Part shown: in pieces, positions 35,103 to 43,695 of the stretch | How the letters are laid out: every line of letters begins with the position of its first letter | Position numbering within the stretch: position 1 is the stretch's first letter | DNA from: an uncultured Bacteroides sp. | GTDB lineage: Bacteria; Bacteroidota; Bacteroidia; Bacteroidales; Bacteroidaceae | Assembly: GCF_902491285.1 (NCBI RefSeq) | Contig: NZ_CABUHK010000011.1 | Location: forward strand, 25,103-89,102 | DNA length: 64,000 nucleotides | Direction: 5' to 3' | Notes under the pieces: generated by a model | Told to the model about the DNA's origin: nothing | Databases searched by the model: none | What the model saw: the letters and a program-made list of their open reading frames with translations, nothing else | Program-made: the position numbers and the translations under genes

Positions 35103-35750
35103 ATGAAGAACATACTTATTTCACTTACAGTCTTATTATTGCCTGTTATCATCCACGCACAGAATAAATCTCCTTTCTCTGCCAGGGAGATAAAAGATGT
35201 CCGGGTGGCTACTCCCGGATTATTTGCTAAAAGTAACTATCTCTATCTGCATCTGGATTCTTTGCAGGAACATGAATATGCCTTTCCATTGCCCGGTGGC
35301 AAAGTAATCTCTGCCTACGGAACTCGTGGGGGACATTCGGGCGCAGATATCAAAACGTGCGCGAAAGATACGATTCGTGCTGCTTTCGACGGCATAGTCC
35401 GTATGTCGAAACCGTATTATGCGTATGGAAACCTGGTTGTCATCCGCCATCCCAACGGATTGGAAACCCTTTATAGCCATAACTTCAAGAACCTCGTCCA
35501 AAGCGGCGATACCGTAAAAGCCGGACAGCCTATCGGACTGACGGGACGTACCGGTCGTGCCACTACGGAGCATGTGCACTTTGAAACCCGTATCAACGGA
35601 CAGCACTTCAATCCGAACCTTATCTTTGATATGAAAGAAAAGACCTTGCGGAAAGGATGCGTTAAGTGTACAAAAAACGGGAATGGGATTGTAGTGAAAA
35701 CGCATATTCCCGATAACCGCGTCGCACAGAATAATCAGATTAAAAAGTAA
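35103..35750 (+). CDS. M23 (LytM) family metallopeptidase
   Basis: A 215-residue exported protein; ATG 35103 gives a clean signal peptide (MKNILISLTVLLLPVIIHAQ). Zinc and catalytic residues are all visible: HSGAD (His78, Asp82), His126 in LYSHNF, and HVHF (His157, His159). The enzyme is therefore probably an active peptidoglycan endopeptidase in the periplasm or outer membrane, cutting peptide cross-bridges. It has a cysteine pair near the C-terminus (KGCVKC). No SH3 or LysM domain is present. Confidence 0.9.
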   Translation: MKNILISLTVLLLPVIIHAQNKSPFSAREIKDVRVATPGLFAKSNYLYLHLDSLQEHEYAFPLPGGKVISAYGTRGGHSGADIKTCAKDTIRAAFDGIVRMSKPYYAYGNLVVIRHPNGLETLYSHNFKNLVQSGDTVKAGQPIGLTGRTGRATTEHVHFETRINGQHFNPNLIFDMKEKTLRKGCVKCTKNGNGIVVKTHIPDNRVAQNNQIKK

Positions 35751-35845
35751 TGAAGAGTGCATCTTTATGGTTGGTGAATGGACAATGAAAGTAATAAATC
35801 TTTTTTTGTCTTAAACTCTGTATTATCTATATCCGATAAACTTGC

Positions 35846-35853
35846 TATTTTTG
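35846..35853 (+). promoter_or_regulatory. Possible -7 box for the GH84 gene
   Basis: TATTTTTG matches TAnnTTTG, 64 nt before the GH84 ATG. No clear -33 partner, so this is tentative. Confidence 0.35.
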
Positions 35854-35916
35854 ATTAATTTGTATTTCTTTGTGTAACTGTTTATGTTCTAATAACTAAC
35901 CCCCTTATTACTATTT

Positions 35917-38142
35917 ATGAAGAACAACAAGATTTACTTTCTGGGAGCCTGTCTCCTGTGTACTGTAACTGCATTTTCGCAGAATATTAACTTACAACCT
36001 GCTCCCCAAGAGCTTATTACCCGTGACAAGATCATCGACCTGCCCGCCATCTATCAACTGGAAGGTGAAAAAGAGGCAAATCCGCATGCTGTGGAAGTCC
36101 TAAAAGAACTGCTTTCAGGTAAGCAAAGCACCAAACAAGGGCTCCGTATCTATATCGGTGAGAAAGGAGACAAGAGTGTACGGAAGTATGGTCGCTTGAT
36201 TCCTAATCGCGATGAAGCCTATTATCTGTCAGTGACCGATAAGGAAATTGTACTGGCAGGAAGTGACGAACGGGGTACCTATTATGCTTTACAGACTTTT
36301 GCGCAACTGCTGAAAGATGGAAAATTGCCGGAAGTGGAGATTAAGGATTATCCTTCCGTCCGTTATCGGGGTGTAGTGGAAGGGTTTTATGGAACTCCCT
36401 GGAGCCATCAGGCGCGTCTCAGCCAACTGGAGTTCTATGGCAAGAACAAAATGAATACCTATATATACGGTCCGAAAGACGACCCGTATCACAGTGCTCC
36501 GAACTGGCGTCTGCCTTATCCCGCGAAAGAAGCCGCGCAGTTGCAAGAACTGGTAACGGTAGCCAATAACAATGAGGTGGATTTTGTATGGGCCATCCAT
36601 CCGGGACAGGATATCAAATGGAATCAGCAAGACCGTGATATACTGCTGGCTAAGTTCGAGAAAATGTACCAGCTCGGAGTTCGTTCATTCGCCGTCTTCT
36701 TTGATGATATTTCCGGCGAAGGAACCAATCCGCAGAAACAGGCGGAACTTCTGAACTATATCGACGAGAACTTTGTGCAGGTGAAACAGGATGTGACTCC
36801 GCTTATCATGTGTCCCACCGAGTACAATAAAAGCTGGTCGAACCCGAAAGGCAACTACCTGACTACCTTAGGAGAGAAACTGAACCCTTCCATTCAAATC
36901 ATGTGGACGGGCGACCGTGTAGTCTCCGACATAACCCGTGACGGCATTTCTTGGATTAACGAACGCATCAAACGTCCGGCATACATTTGGTGGAATTTCC
37001 CTGTATCTGATTATGTACGCGACCATCTGCTTCTCGGCCCGGTTTATGGCAATGACACCACGATTTCCGGTCAGATGTCCGGCTTCGTCACGAATCCGAT
37101 GGAGCATGCTGAAGCGTCTAAAATTGCTATTTACAGTGTGGCAAGCTATGCCTGGAACCCTACGAAGTATGATACCTGGCAAACATGGAAAGCTGCTATC
37201 CGTACTATCCTGCCGGATGCTGCGGAAGAACTTGAATGTTTTGCTATACATAATGCTGACTTGGGCGTCAACGGGCATCAGTACCGCCGTGAAGAATCAC
37301 AGGACATTCAGCCTGCTGCCGAACGTTTCCTTAAAAGCTATGTGGAGAATGGGAAGTATGAAATGGCAGACTTTGAAGCATTGCAGAATGCATTCGAACG
37401 CATGACGGAATCTGCTGATATCCTGCTGATTAATACAGAAAATAAACCCTTGATTCAAGAGATAACCCCTTGGCTGTATCAGTTCAGACTGCTGGCTGAA
37501 ACCGGGAAAGAAGTGTTGAATATGGTGAAGAGCCGGGATAACTTCTCTCATTCTTATTTCCTTCGGAAGTATAACCATGTGAAAGCCTTGCAGCAACAAA
37601 TGTTTGATATTGACCAAACGTACAATCAGAACCCCTACCAACCGGGAGTAAAGACAGCTACAAGAGTGATAAAACCATTGATTGACCGCACTTTTGCAAT
37701 TACCGTCGAACGCTATAATCAAAAGAACGGAACTTCTCTGGATGCTATTACAGACTATATGCCGCACAGGCTTATAAGTGACGTAGACCAGATAAAGAAC
37801 CTGCCGTTGCAAATAAAAGTGAACCGGGTGCTTATTTCACCGTCCAATGAAGTGGTGAAATGGGGAGCGGGAAAAATGCTTGAAATAGAACTGGATAATA
37901 CTTATCCGGCAGAGAGCATACAAATCGACTTCGGAAAGAAAGAGCCATCTGCATGGGGACGTTTTGAAATCTCCGTAGACGGTAAGGAATGGAAGGCGAT
38001 AGACCTGATACAAAAAGGCAGCAAGCTTACAGCGGGATTGCAGAAAGCTCCGGTGAGGTTTGTCCGGTTTACAAATACGGGCAATGAAGAACAAGAAGTG
38101 TATCTGCGCCAGTTCGTGCTGACGATAGAAAAGGGGATGTAA
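35917..38142 (+). CDS. GH84 beta-N-acetylglucosaminidase (O-GlcNAcase-type)
   Basis: A 741-residue exported glycosidase with signal peptide (cleavage near AFSQ-N). Domain order: GH20b-like alpha/beta domain (~25-145), GH84 TIM barrel (~148-430), helical domain and C-terminal beta domain. The catalytic Asp-Asp pair lies in [12 protein letters not shown] (Asp263, Asp264; removal of the ~21-residue signal gives 242/243, the published numbering of the B. thetaiotaomicron enzyme). The sequence is very close to that enzyme (BT_4395 in memory), widely used as a model for human OGA. The natural role is cleavage of beta-linked GlcNAc from host or dietary glycans. Its stop directly abuts the stop of the AraC-type gene. 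Confidence 0.95.
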   Translation: MKNNKIYFLGACLLCTVTAFSQNINLQPAPQELITRDKIIDLPAIYQLEGEKEANPHAVEVLKELLSGKQSTKQGLRIYIGEKGDKSVRKYGRLIPNRDEAYYLSVTDKEIVLAGSDERGTYYALQTFAQLLKDGKLPEVEIKDYPSVRYRGVVEGFYGTPWSHQARLSQLEFYGKNKMNTYIYGPKDDPYHSAPNWRLPYPAKEAAQLQELVTVANNNEVDFVWAIHPGQDIKWNQQDRDILLAKFEKMYQLGVRSFAVFFDDISGEGTNPQKQAELLNYIDENFVQVKQDVTPLIMCPTEYNKSWSNPKGNYLTTLGEKLNPSIQIMWTGDRVVSDITRDGISWINERIKRPAYIWWNFPVSDYVRDHLLLGPVYGNDTTISGQMSGFVTNPMEHAEASKIAIYSVASYAWNPTKYDTWQTWKAAIRTILPDAAEELECFAIHNADLGVNGHQYRREESQDIQPAAERFLKSYVENGKYEMADFEALQNAFERMTESADILLINTENKPLIQEITPWLYQFRLLAETGKEVLNMVKSRDNFSHSYFLRKYNHVKALQQQMFDIDQTYNQNPYQPGVKTATRVIKPLIDRTFAITVERYNQKNGTSLDAITDYMPHRLISDVDQIKNLPLQIKVNRVLISPSNEVVKWGAGKMLEIELDNTYPAESIQIDFGKKEPSAWGRFEISVDGKEWKAIDLIQKGSKLTAGLQKAPVRFVRFTNTGNEEQEVYLRQFVLTIEKGM

Positions 38143-39033
38143 TTACCCTTTCTTCGACTTGCGGTATTCCCGTGGCGACATTCCCATGATTTTGCTGAAT
38201 AGGCGGGAGAAGTAATAGGTATCCTCTATACCTATCTTATAGCATATCTGGTTAATTTTCATGTCTGTTGTGTCGAGCAGCAGACAGGCTTGTTGTATCT
38301 TTAATAGGTTGAAGTAAGTCAGTGGGCTATGCCCCGTTTTCTTTTTGAACAACATGGAGAAATGGGAAGGAGAATACCCGATTTGGGCGGCTATATCCTG
38401 CAAGGTGAGATGTTTCTCCATGTTTTCTTTCATATAATGAATCGCCAGTTCGCTTATATTCTCGTCTTCCTGCGAATCATTGTTTGCGGCGTTACGGTAT
38501 TGCTGTATGTATCGTAATGTTCCCAGGTAGAAGTGGAACATGGAGAACGCATAGCGCAGGTTCTCATTGCTATATCCGTTTTTCAGCGTGTTGAATATTT
38601 CTTCGAACAGGTTAATCCGGGTACTGATGCGTGAATGTAGTTCGGGCTGAATATCCATCGGTCTGCCGGCTTCCTGTGCGTAATACGGTGCAAGGATACC
38701 TTTGAAGTGTATCCAGTAGATAGTCCATGGACACGATTTGTCGGAAGCATAGGCATGGGGAACTCCCGCAGGGAGGATAAAGTACTGGTTGGCGGATACC
38801 ATATATTCCTGGTCGCCGATGCGATACCATCCGGCTCCGTCTATGCAATAGATAAATACATATTGGTTGACAGGCTCTTTCCGTTCCCGGAAATGATGCT
38901 TGGCTTTCGGATAATATCCGATGTCGGTGATGTGCAGCATGGAAGTAAGAGGGTCTTCTTCCATTTTGTCAACGATAATGCGGGGAAGCACCAAGGCTCT
39001 TTCTCCGGTAAATCCATCTTTCAACTTTACCAT
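38143..39033 (-). CDS. AraC family transcriptional regulator of the PUL
   Basis: A 296-residue regulator; ATG 39033 is preferred because the promoter (39066-39097) lies inside the longer frame. An N-terminal cupin-like sugar-sensing domain (about 15-150, with QYFILPAGVPHAYAS) is joined to a C-terminal double HTH (about 195-292: LTLQDIAAQIGYSPSHFSML, then MKINQICYKIGIEDTYYFSR, LFSKIMGMSPREYR). It is divergent from the GH2 gene, with a 171-bp shared region, and is the likely activator of the PUL. Galactan PULs of B. thetaiotaomicron are usually under hybrid two-component regulators, so an AraC-type gene here is notable. Confidence 0.92.
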   Translation of the reverse strand: MVKLKDGFTGERALVLPRIIVDKMEEDPLTSMLHITDIGYYPKAKHHFRERKEPVNQYVFIYCIDGAGWYRIGDQEYMVSANQYFILPAGVPHAYASDKSCPWTIYWIHFKGILAPYYAQEAGRPMDIQPELHSRISTRINLFEEIFNTLKNGYSNENLRYAFSMFHFYLGTLRYIQQYRNAANNDSQEDENISELAIHYMKENMEKHLTLQDIAAQIGYSPSHFSMLFKKKTGHSPLTYFNLLKIQQACLLLDTTDMKINQICYKIGIEDTYYFSRLFSKIMGMSPREYRKSKKG

Positions 39034-39065
39034 AATCTCATAGTATATGATTCGACTGTTCTGCG

Positions 39066-39097
39066 CAAATATATAACAATGTATGTTATCTGTCAAA
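39066..39097 (-). promoter_or_regulatory. Promoter of the AraC-type gene
   Basis: On the minus strand: TTTG (39097-39094), 20-nt spacer, TATATTTG (39073-39066). A good match to the Bacteroides consensus; it places transcription start between the two candidate ATGs and so decides for ATG 39033. Confidence 0.75.
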
Positions 39098-39108
39098 TAA
39101 TACATTAA

Positions 39109-39175
39109 AAATAAGATTGTCCATCTTTATAAAATGAAATTCTATTTTTTGTCTACTCAACCACTCCTATCTTTG
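39109..39175 (+). promoter_or_regulatory. Regulated promoter of GH2, copy A of a duplicated leader
   Basis: A 42-nt block at 39109-39150 (containing ATTGTCCATCTTTAT and GAAATTCTATTTTTT) precedes TATCTTTG at 39168-39175; the ATG follows 37 nt after the start of the -7 box. The canonical -33 spacing is not met, as expected of an activator-dependent promoter. The same block occurs at 42060-42101 with 39 of 42 identities. Confidence 0.75.
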
Positions 39176-39204
39176 CAATATTAATTAATCAATCTTCTAA
39201 TGGT

Positions 39205-42021
39205 ATGAAAAGTTATAATATGAAATCTTTCTTGTTAATAGTATTATTAGGAATTTCCAGTATTTCTACTGCCCAAAGTTTGTTGGACTTGAGTGGAAAC
39301 TGGGGATTGGCTTTAGATAGTATGAATGTGGGAGAAAAAGAGGAATGGTATCTGAAATCCTTCTCTGAGAGTATAAGCCTGCCCGGAACTACGGACTTAG
39401 CTCAAAAAGGGATTCCCAACCAGCTTGTTCCCAAACTGGAAAAACCGCAGTTGCTTCGTCTGACTCGTAAGAACTCTTATGTAGGAGTTGCCTGGTATAA
39501 CCGTGAGATTGATATCCCAAAAAGTATGGCGGGACAACCGTTGGAGTTCTCTTTCGAAAGGGTTCTGTGGCAGAGCCGCTTGTGGATTGGCGGAGAAGAA
39601 GTGGCGGGTGCGCAGGAAAGCTTGATTGCTCCCCACCGGTTTGTCTTACCGAAAGGTCTGCCGGCAGGTAAACATATGATAACTTTGCGTATTGACAATC
39701 GAAAGCGATATGATATTTCTGCGAACGACTTGGCGCATGCCTATACCAATGACACTCAGATTATGTGGAATGGAGTGTTGGGTAAAATGAAACTGACCAC
39801 CCGGCAGAAAATCCGTATTGAGCATGTGAATGTTTATCCTGATGTCAGGAACGGGAAGATACGCGTGGCTGTTACCTTGGAGAATAGCGGACACAAACAG
39901 GAGAAAGTGAAACTTACTTTGCAGGTCGGGCAACCCAGTGTTGGACAGAAATTTGAAGAAAAAGAATTTCAGGTTACACTGAAAGGAGGTAGGCAGAAGC
40001 TTGAATATGACTGTCAGTTGGGTATGGATATAAAGAAATGGAATGAGTTTACTCCTGAGTTATATAACTTGTCTGTTGTTTGCCGTTTTGACAGGAAGAA
40101 AACCGAACGGAAAGATGTTTCTTTCGGGATGCGTGAGATAGATAACGGTCAAGGTATCCTGACAGTCAACGGCAATCGAATTTTCCTGCGCGGAACATTG
40201 GAATGTTGCATTTTTCCTCTGACGGGTACTCCGCCGATGACTGAAGAAGGTTGGATGAAAGTCTTTACTACGGCTAAAGAGTGGGGGCTGAACCATTTGA
40301 GATTTCATTCCTGGTGTCCGCCGGAAGCGGCATTTAGTGTTGCGGATAAGTTAGGCTTCTATTTGCAGGTGGAACTGCCGAACTGGTCTTATACTATCGG
40401 CAAGGATGAGGCTATGACCAAGTTTCTTTATAACGAATTTGACCGGATAATCGAAACCTATGGAAATCATCCGTCATTTTGTATGATGAGTGTCGGCAAT
40501 GAGCTTCAGTATGACTTTAAACTGCTGAATGACATGGTCAGATACATGAAAGGGCGAGACAGCAGGCGCTTATACACAACTTCTACTTTTACTTTTGAAA
40601 AAGGACATGGAGCGAAACCGGAGCCGGAAGATGACTTCTTTGTTACGCAATGGACGGATAAAGGCTGGGTGAGGGGACAAGGTATTTTCGACCAAGAGCC
40701 GCCTTGTTTCTATAAAGATTACAGTGCTGCCATGCAGGACATGAATGTTCCTCTTATCTCTCACGAGATTGGGCAGTATGCGGTGTTTCCAAATCTGAAA
40801 GAAATAGAAAAATACACGGGAGTATTGGAACCTCTGAATTTTAAGGCTGTCAAACAGGATTTGCAGAGGAAAGGATTATATTCGAAAGCGGGAGACTTTT
40901 TGGAAGCATCGGGAAAGTTGGCGGTCTTGTTATACAAGGAAGAGATAGAAAGAGCGATGAAAACTAAAAAGTTCAGTGGTTTTCAGTTGTTGGATTTGCA
41001 TGACTTCCCGGGGCAGGGAACTGCATTGGTCGGACTTTTAGATGCTTTTTGGGATTCAAAAGGGCTGATTGAACCATCCGTTTTCAGGCAGTTCTGTGCG
41101 CCGGTTGTTCCGCTGGCTCGTTTCGCCAAAGCCACTTATTCGGGAGATGAGACATTCGCTGCATCTATTGAAGTTGCCAATTATTCGGATACGGCTATCG
41201 ACAATAAGCGGATATTGTGGCAGTTGGCCGATGAAGCAGGGACGCAAATTTCAAACGGCAGACTGGATGTTGAAAGTATATCCAAAGGAAACGTGACACA
41301 ATGCGGGGACATTCGTGCAGAGCTTAAAAGTGTGTGTAAAGCTTCAAGGTTGTATTTCACAGTATCCATCGAAGGAACTCAATGGAAAAACACATGGTCG
41401 GTTTGGGTATATCCTCATATCGAATCATTGAATGTCGGAGATGTCCTGCTGACGCAGAATGTAGAAGAAGCTCTGGCAGCATTAAATCAAGGAAGAAAAG
41501 TATTGCTTTCTCCCAAAGTAAATTATCTGAAAGGATTGGAAGGGAAGTTTCTTCCCGTCTTCTGGAGTCCTGTTCATTTTCCAAAGCAGGCAGGAACAAT
41601 GGGACTTTTGTGCAATCCTCGGCATGTAGCTTTGCGGCACTTCCCTACGGAAATGCATAGTAACTGGCAATGGTGGAATTTGGTGAAAAGGTCGAAGGTG
41701 CTCGTTGCCGATTCGTTGCCACCGGTTGAGCCGATTGTGGAATCTGTTGATAATTTTACGAATAACAGAAAGCTGGTGTCTGTCTTTGAAACCAGATGTG
41801 GAAAGGGCAAACTGATAATGAGTGCTATGGATATTCTTTCCGAGGGAAGTGACAAGCCCGAAATACAACAGATGCTTTACAGTCTGGTTACATATATGAA
41901 TTCAGAAAGTTTTGCTCCCCGGACGGTGCTTGGTGAGGATGATATCAGAAGCCTGATACTAAAGAATGAAGGTGAAGTAATAGAAACAAAAGCGACGTCC
42001 ATTTATAGGGGATTGGACTAG
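39205..42021 (+). CDS. GH2 family glycoside hydrolase (beta-galactosidase-like)
   Basis: A 938-residue exported enzyme (signal ending about STAQ-S). Order: sugar-binding jelly-roll (~25-200), immunoglobulin-like domain (~200-310), TIM barrel (~315-590), then C-terminal beta domains. Acid/base Glu433 in SVGNELQ and nucleophile Glu521 in ISHEIGQY are in place. GH2 covers several activities; in this context exo-beta-galactosidase is most likely. First gene of the PUL, next to the regulator. Its leader and first codons (MKSYN) are nearly identical to those of the MFS gene downstream. A second in-frame ATG six codons in is also possible. Confidence 0.88.
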   Translation: MKSYNMKSFLLIVLLGISSISTAQSLLDLSGNWGLALDSMNVGEKEEWYLKSFSESISLPGTTDLAQKGIPNQLVPKLEKPQLLRLTRKNSYVGVAWYNREIDIPKSMAGQPLEFSFERVLWQSRLWIGGEEVAGAQESLIAPHRFVLPKGLPAGKHMITLRIDNRKRYDISANDLAHAYTNDTQIMWNGVLGKMKLTTRQKIRIEHVNVYPDVRNGKIRVAVTLENSGHKQEKVKLTLQVGQPSVGQKFEEKEFQVTLKGGRQKLEYDCQLGMDIKKWNEFTPELYNLSVVCRFDRKKTERKDVSFGMREIDNGQGILTVNGNRIFLRGTLECCIFPLTGTPPMTEEGWMKVFTTAKEWGLNHLRFHSWCPPEAAFSVADKLGFYLQVELPNWSYTIGKDEAMTKFLYNEFDRIIETYGNHPSFCMMSVGNELQYDFKLLNDMVRYMKGRDSRRLYTTSTFTFEKGHGAKPEPEDDFFVTQWTDKGWVRGQGIFDQEPPCFYKDYSAAMQDMNVPLISHEIGQYAVFPNLKEIEKYTGVLEPLNFKAVKQDLQRKGLYSKAGDFLEASGKLAVLLYKEEIERAMKTKKFSGFQLLDLHDFPGQGTALVGLLDAFWDSKGLIEPSVFRQFCAPVVPLARFAKATYSGDETFAASIEVANYSDTAIDNKRILWQLADEAGTQISNGRLDVESISKGNVTQCGDIRAELKSVCKASRLYFTVSIEGTQWKNTWSVWVYPHIESLNVGDVLLTQNVEEALAALNQGRKVLLSPKVNYLKGLEGKFLPVFWSPVHFPKQAGTMGLLCNPRHVALRHFPTEMHSNWQWWNLVKRSKVLVADSLPPVEPIVESVDNFTNNRKLVSVFETRCGKGKLIMSAMDILSEGSDKPEIQQMLYSLVTYMNSESFAPRTVLGEDDIRSLILKNEGEVIETKATSIYRGLD

Positions 42022-42059
42022 AAACAAAGGAATGTCGGGTGTTCGGAAGAAACAGTAAA

Positions 42060-42126
42060 AAATAAAATTGTCCATCTTTATCGAATGAAATTCTATTTTT
42101 TATGCTCTTGACATGCTCTATCTTTG
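42060..42126 (+). promoter_or_regulatory. Regulated promoter of the sugar porter, copy B of the duplicated leader
   Basis: The 42-nt block at 42060-42101 matches 39109-39150 at 39 of 42 positions, followed by TATCTTTG at 42119-42126. The transcript leader through the first codons (CTTCTAATGGTATGAAAAG) is also shared with the GH2 gene. It implies that the two genes answer to the same regulator. Confidence 0.75.
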
Positions 42127-42154
42127 CAGTATCAATAATAAATCTTCTAATGGT

Positions 42155-43537
42155 ATGAAAAGTTATAATAAAAAGTTTGTCTATTTTATATGTTTAGTCT
42201 CTGCAATGGGCGGACTTCTCTTCGGCTACGACTGGGTAGTGATAGGGGGAGCGAAACCTTTCTACGAACTTTATTTCGATATTGCCGATGTACCTGCCAT
42301 GCAAGGGCTTGCTATGAGCGTCGCTTTGCTCGGTTGTTTAATTGGCGCTATGGTGGCGGGTATGATGGCAGACCGTTATGGCCGTAAGTCTCTCCTGATA
42401 ATTTCTGCTTTCATATTCTTGTCTTCCGCTTACGCTACCGGAGCGTTTTCCGTATTTAGCTGGTTTTTGGCAGCCCGTTTTTTAGGCGGTATCGGCATCG
42501 GAATCGCTTCGGGACTTTCTCCCATGTATATTGCCGAAGTAGCTCCTACGTCAATCAGGGGAAAACTCGTCTCACTGAATCAATTGACGATTGTACTCGG
42601 TATCCTGGGTGCTCAAATCACTAACTGGCTGATTGCGGAACCTATTCCCGCTGGCTTTTCCCCTGTGGATATTTGTGCTTCATGGAACGGGCAAATGGGA
42701 TGGCGATGGATGTTTTGGGCGGCTGCCTTCCCTGCTGCGATATTCCTGTTGTTGGCATGCTTCATCCCCGAAAGTCCCCGCTGGCTGGCAATGAAAGGAA
42801 AAGAAGAGAAAGCATGGAGTGTGCTTAGTAAAATAGGTGGTGACGATTATGCCGACCAGGAACTTCGTCTGGTAGAAGAAACCGATTCTTCGAAGTCGGA
42901 AGGAGGATTACGGTTATTGTTCAGTCGTCCATTCCGCAAGGTACTTGTTCTTGGTATTATTGTGGCGGTGTTCCAGCAGTGGTGCGGCACGAATGTTATC
43001 TTCAATTATGCACAGGAGATATTCCAGTCCGCAGGATATTCGTTGGGAGATGTTCTCTTTAATATTGTGGTGACGGGTGTGGCAAATGTAATCTTTACTT
43101 TTGTGGCTATCTATACAGTTGAACGCTTGGGACGCCGCGTCTTGATGTTGTTGGGAGCTGGAGGGTTGGCAGGTATTTATCTCATTCTTGGCACTTGCTA
43201 TTTCTTCGAAGTAAGCGGATTCTTTATGGTGGTACTCGTTGTTTTGGCTATCGCTTGCTATGCGATGTCTCTAGGGCCTATCACTTGGGTATTGCTTGCC
43301 GAAATCTTCCCTAACCGGGTGCGTGCCGTTGCGATGGCAACCTGTACGTTTGCTTTGTGGGTAGGTAGTTTCACGCTGACATACACTTTCCCGCTACTGA
43401 ATAATTTATTGGGAAGCAGCGGTACATTCTGGATTTATGCAGCCATTTGTGCTGTCGGCTATCTGTTCTTCTTCCGTGCATTGCCCGAAACGAAAGGTAA
43501 ATCACTGGAAGCATTGGAAAAGGATTTAATCAAATAA
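42155..43537 (+). CDS. Sugar-porter MFS transporter
   Basis: A 460-residue inner-membrane symporter with 12 helices. ATG 42155 is chosen because it aligns with the GH2 start in the duplicated leader and gives MKSYNKKFVYFICLV; an upstream in-frame ATG at 42113 would lie in the promoter. Sugar-porter marks: GGLLFGYDWVVIGGA, DRYGRKS in the helix 2-3 loop, RFLGGIGIG, PESPRWLAMKG, ERLGRR, and PETKGKSLEALE at the C-terminus. It probably carries galactose, or another monosaccharide freed by the PUL, to the cytoplasm, but substrate cannot be read from sequence. Confidence 0.9.
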   Translation: MKSYNKKFVYFICLVSAMGGLLFGYDWVVIGGAKPFYELYFDIADVPAMQGLAMSVALLGCLIGAMVAGMMADRYGRKSLLIISAFIFLSSAYATGAFSVFSWFLAARFLGGIGIGIASGLSPMYIAEVAPTSIRGKLVSLNQLTIVLGILGAQITNWLIAEPIPAGFSPVDICASWNGQMGWRWMFWAAAFPAAIFLLLACFIPESPRWLAMKGKEEKAWSVLSKIGGDDYADQELRLVEETDSSKSEGGLRLLFSRPFRKVLVLGIIVAVFQQWCGTNVIFNYAQEIFQSAGYSLGDVLFNIVVTGVANVIFTFVAIYTVERLGRRVLMLLGAGGLAGIYLILGTCYFFEVSGFFMVVLVVLAIACYAMSLGPITWVLLAEIFPNRVRAVAMATCTFALWVGSFTLTYTFPLLNNLLGSSGTFWIYAAICAVGYLFFFRALPETKGKSLEALEKDLIK

Positions 43538-43601
43538 AAAAATAACAGGTTGGCAAATTAATAAGTAAGTAAATAGGTATTGGATAACATTATCAATCAG
43601 G

Positions 43602-43625
43602 CAGGGAGAATGTAAAATCTCCCTG
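43602..43625 (+). terminator. Hairpin between the sugar porter and DUF5107 genes
   Basis: Perfect 8-bp stem 43602-43609 (CAGGGAGA) with 43618-43625, loop ATGTAAAA. No T-run follows directly; possibly a processing or partial termination site within the PUL transcript. Confidence 0.5.
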
Positions 43626-43695
43626 TCCCTCACCCTCTTTGTCTCTTGATTTCTTTGTCAACGAATAAAAAAACAAATTTATAATCAATAATACG

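Noticed and set aside
35917..38142. GH84 gene as part of the galactan PUL
   Set aside because: It is convergent with the regulator, lacks the shared leader block, and its activity on GlcNAc does not fit a galactan pathway.
42113..42154. Upstream start for the sugar porter
   Set aside because: This ATG lies within the -7 region of the promoter; ATG 42155 matches the GH2 start in the duplicated leader.
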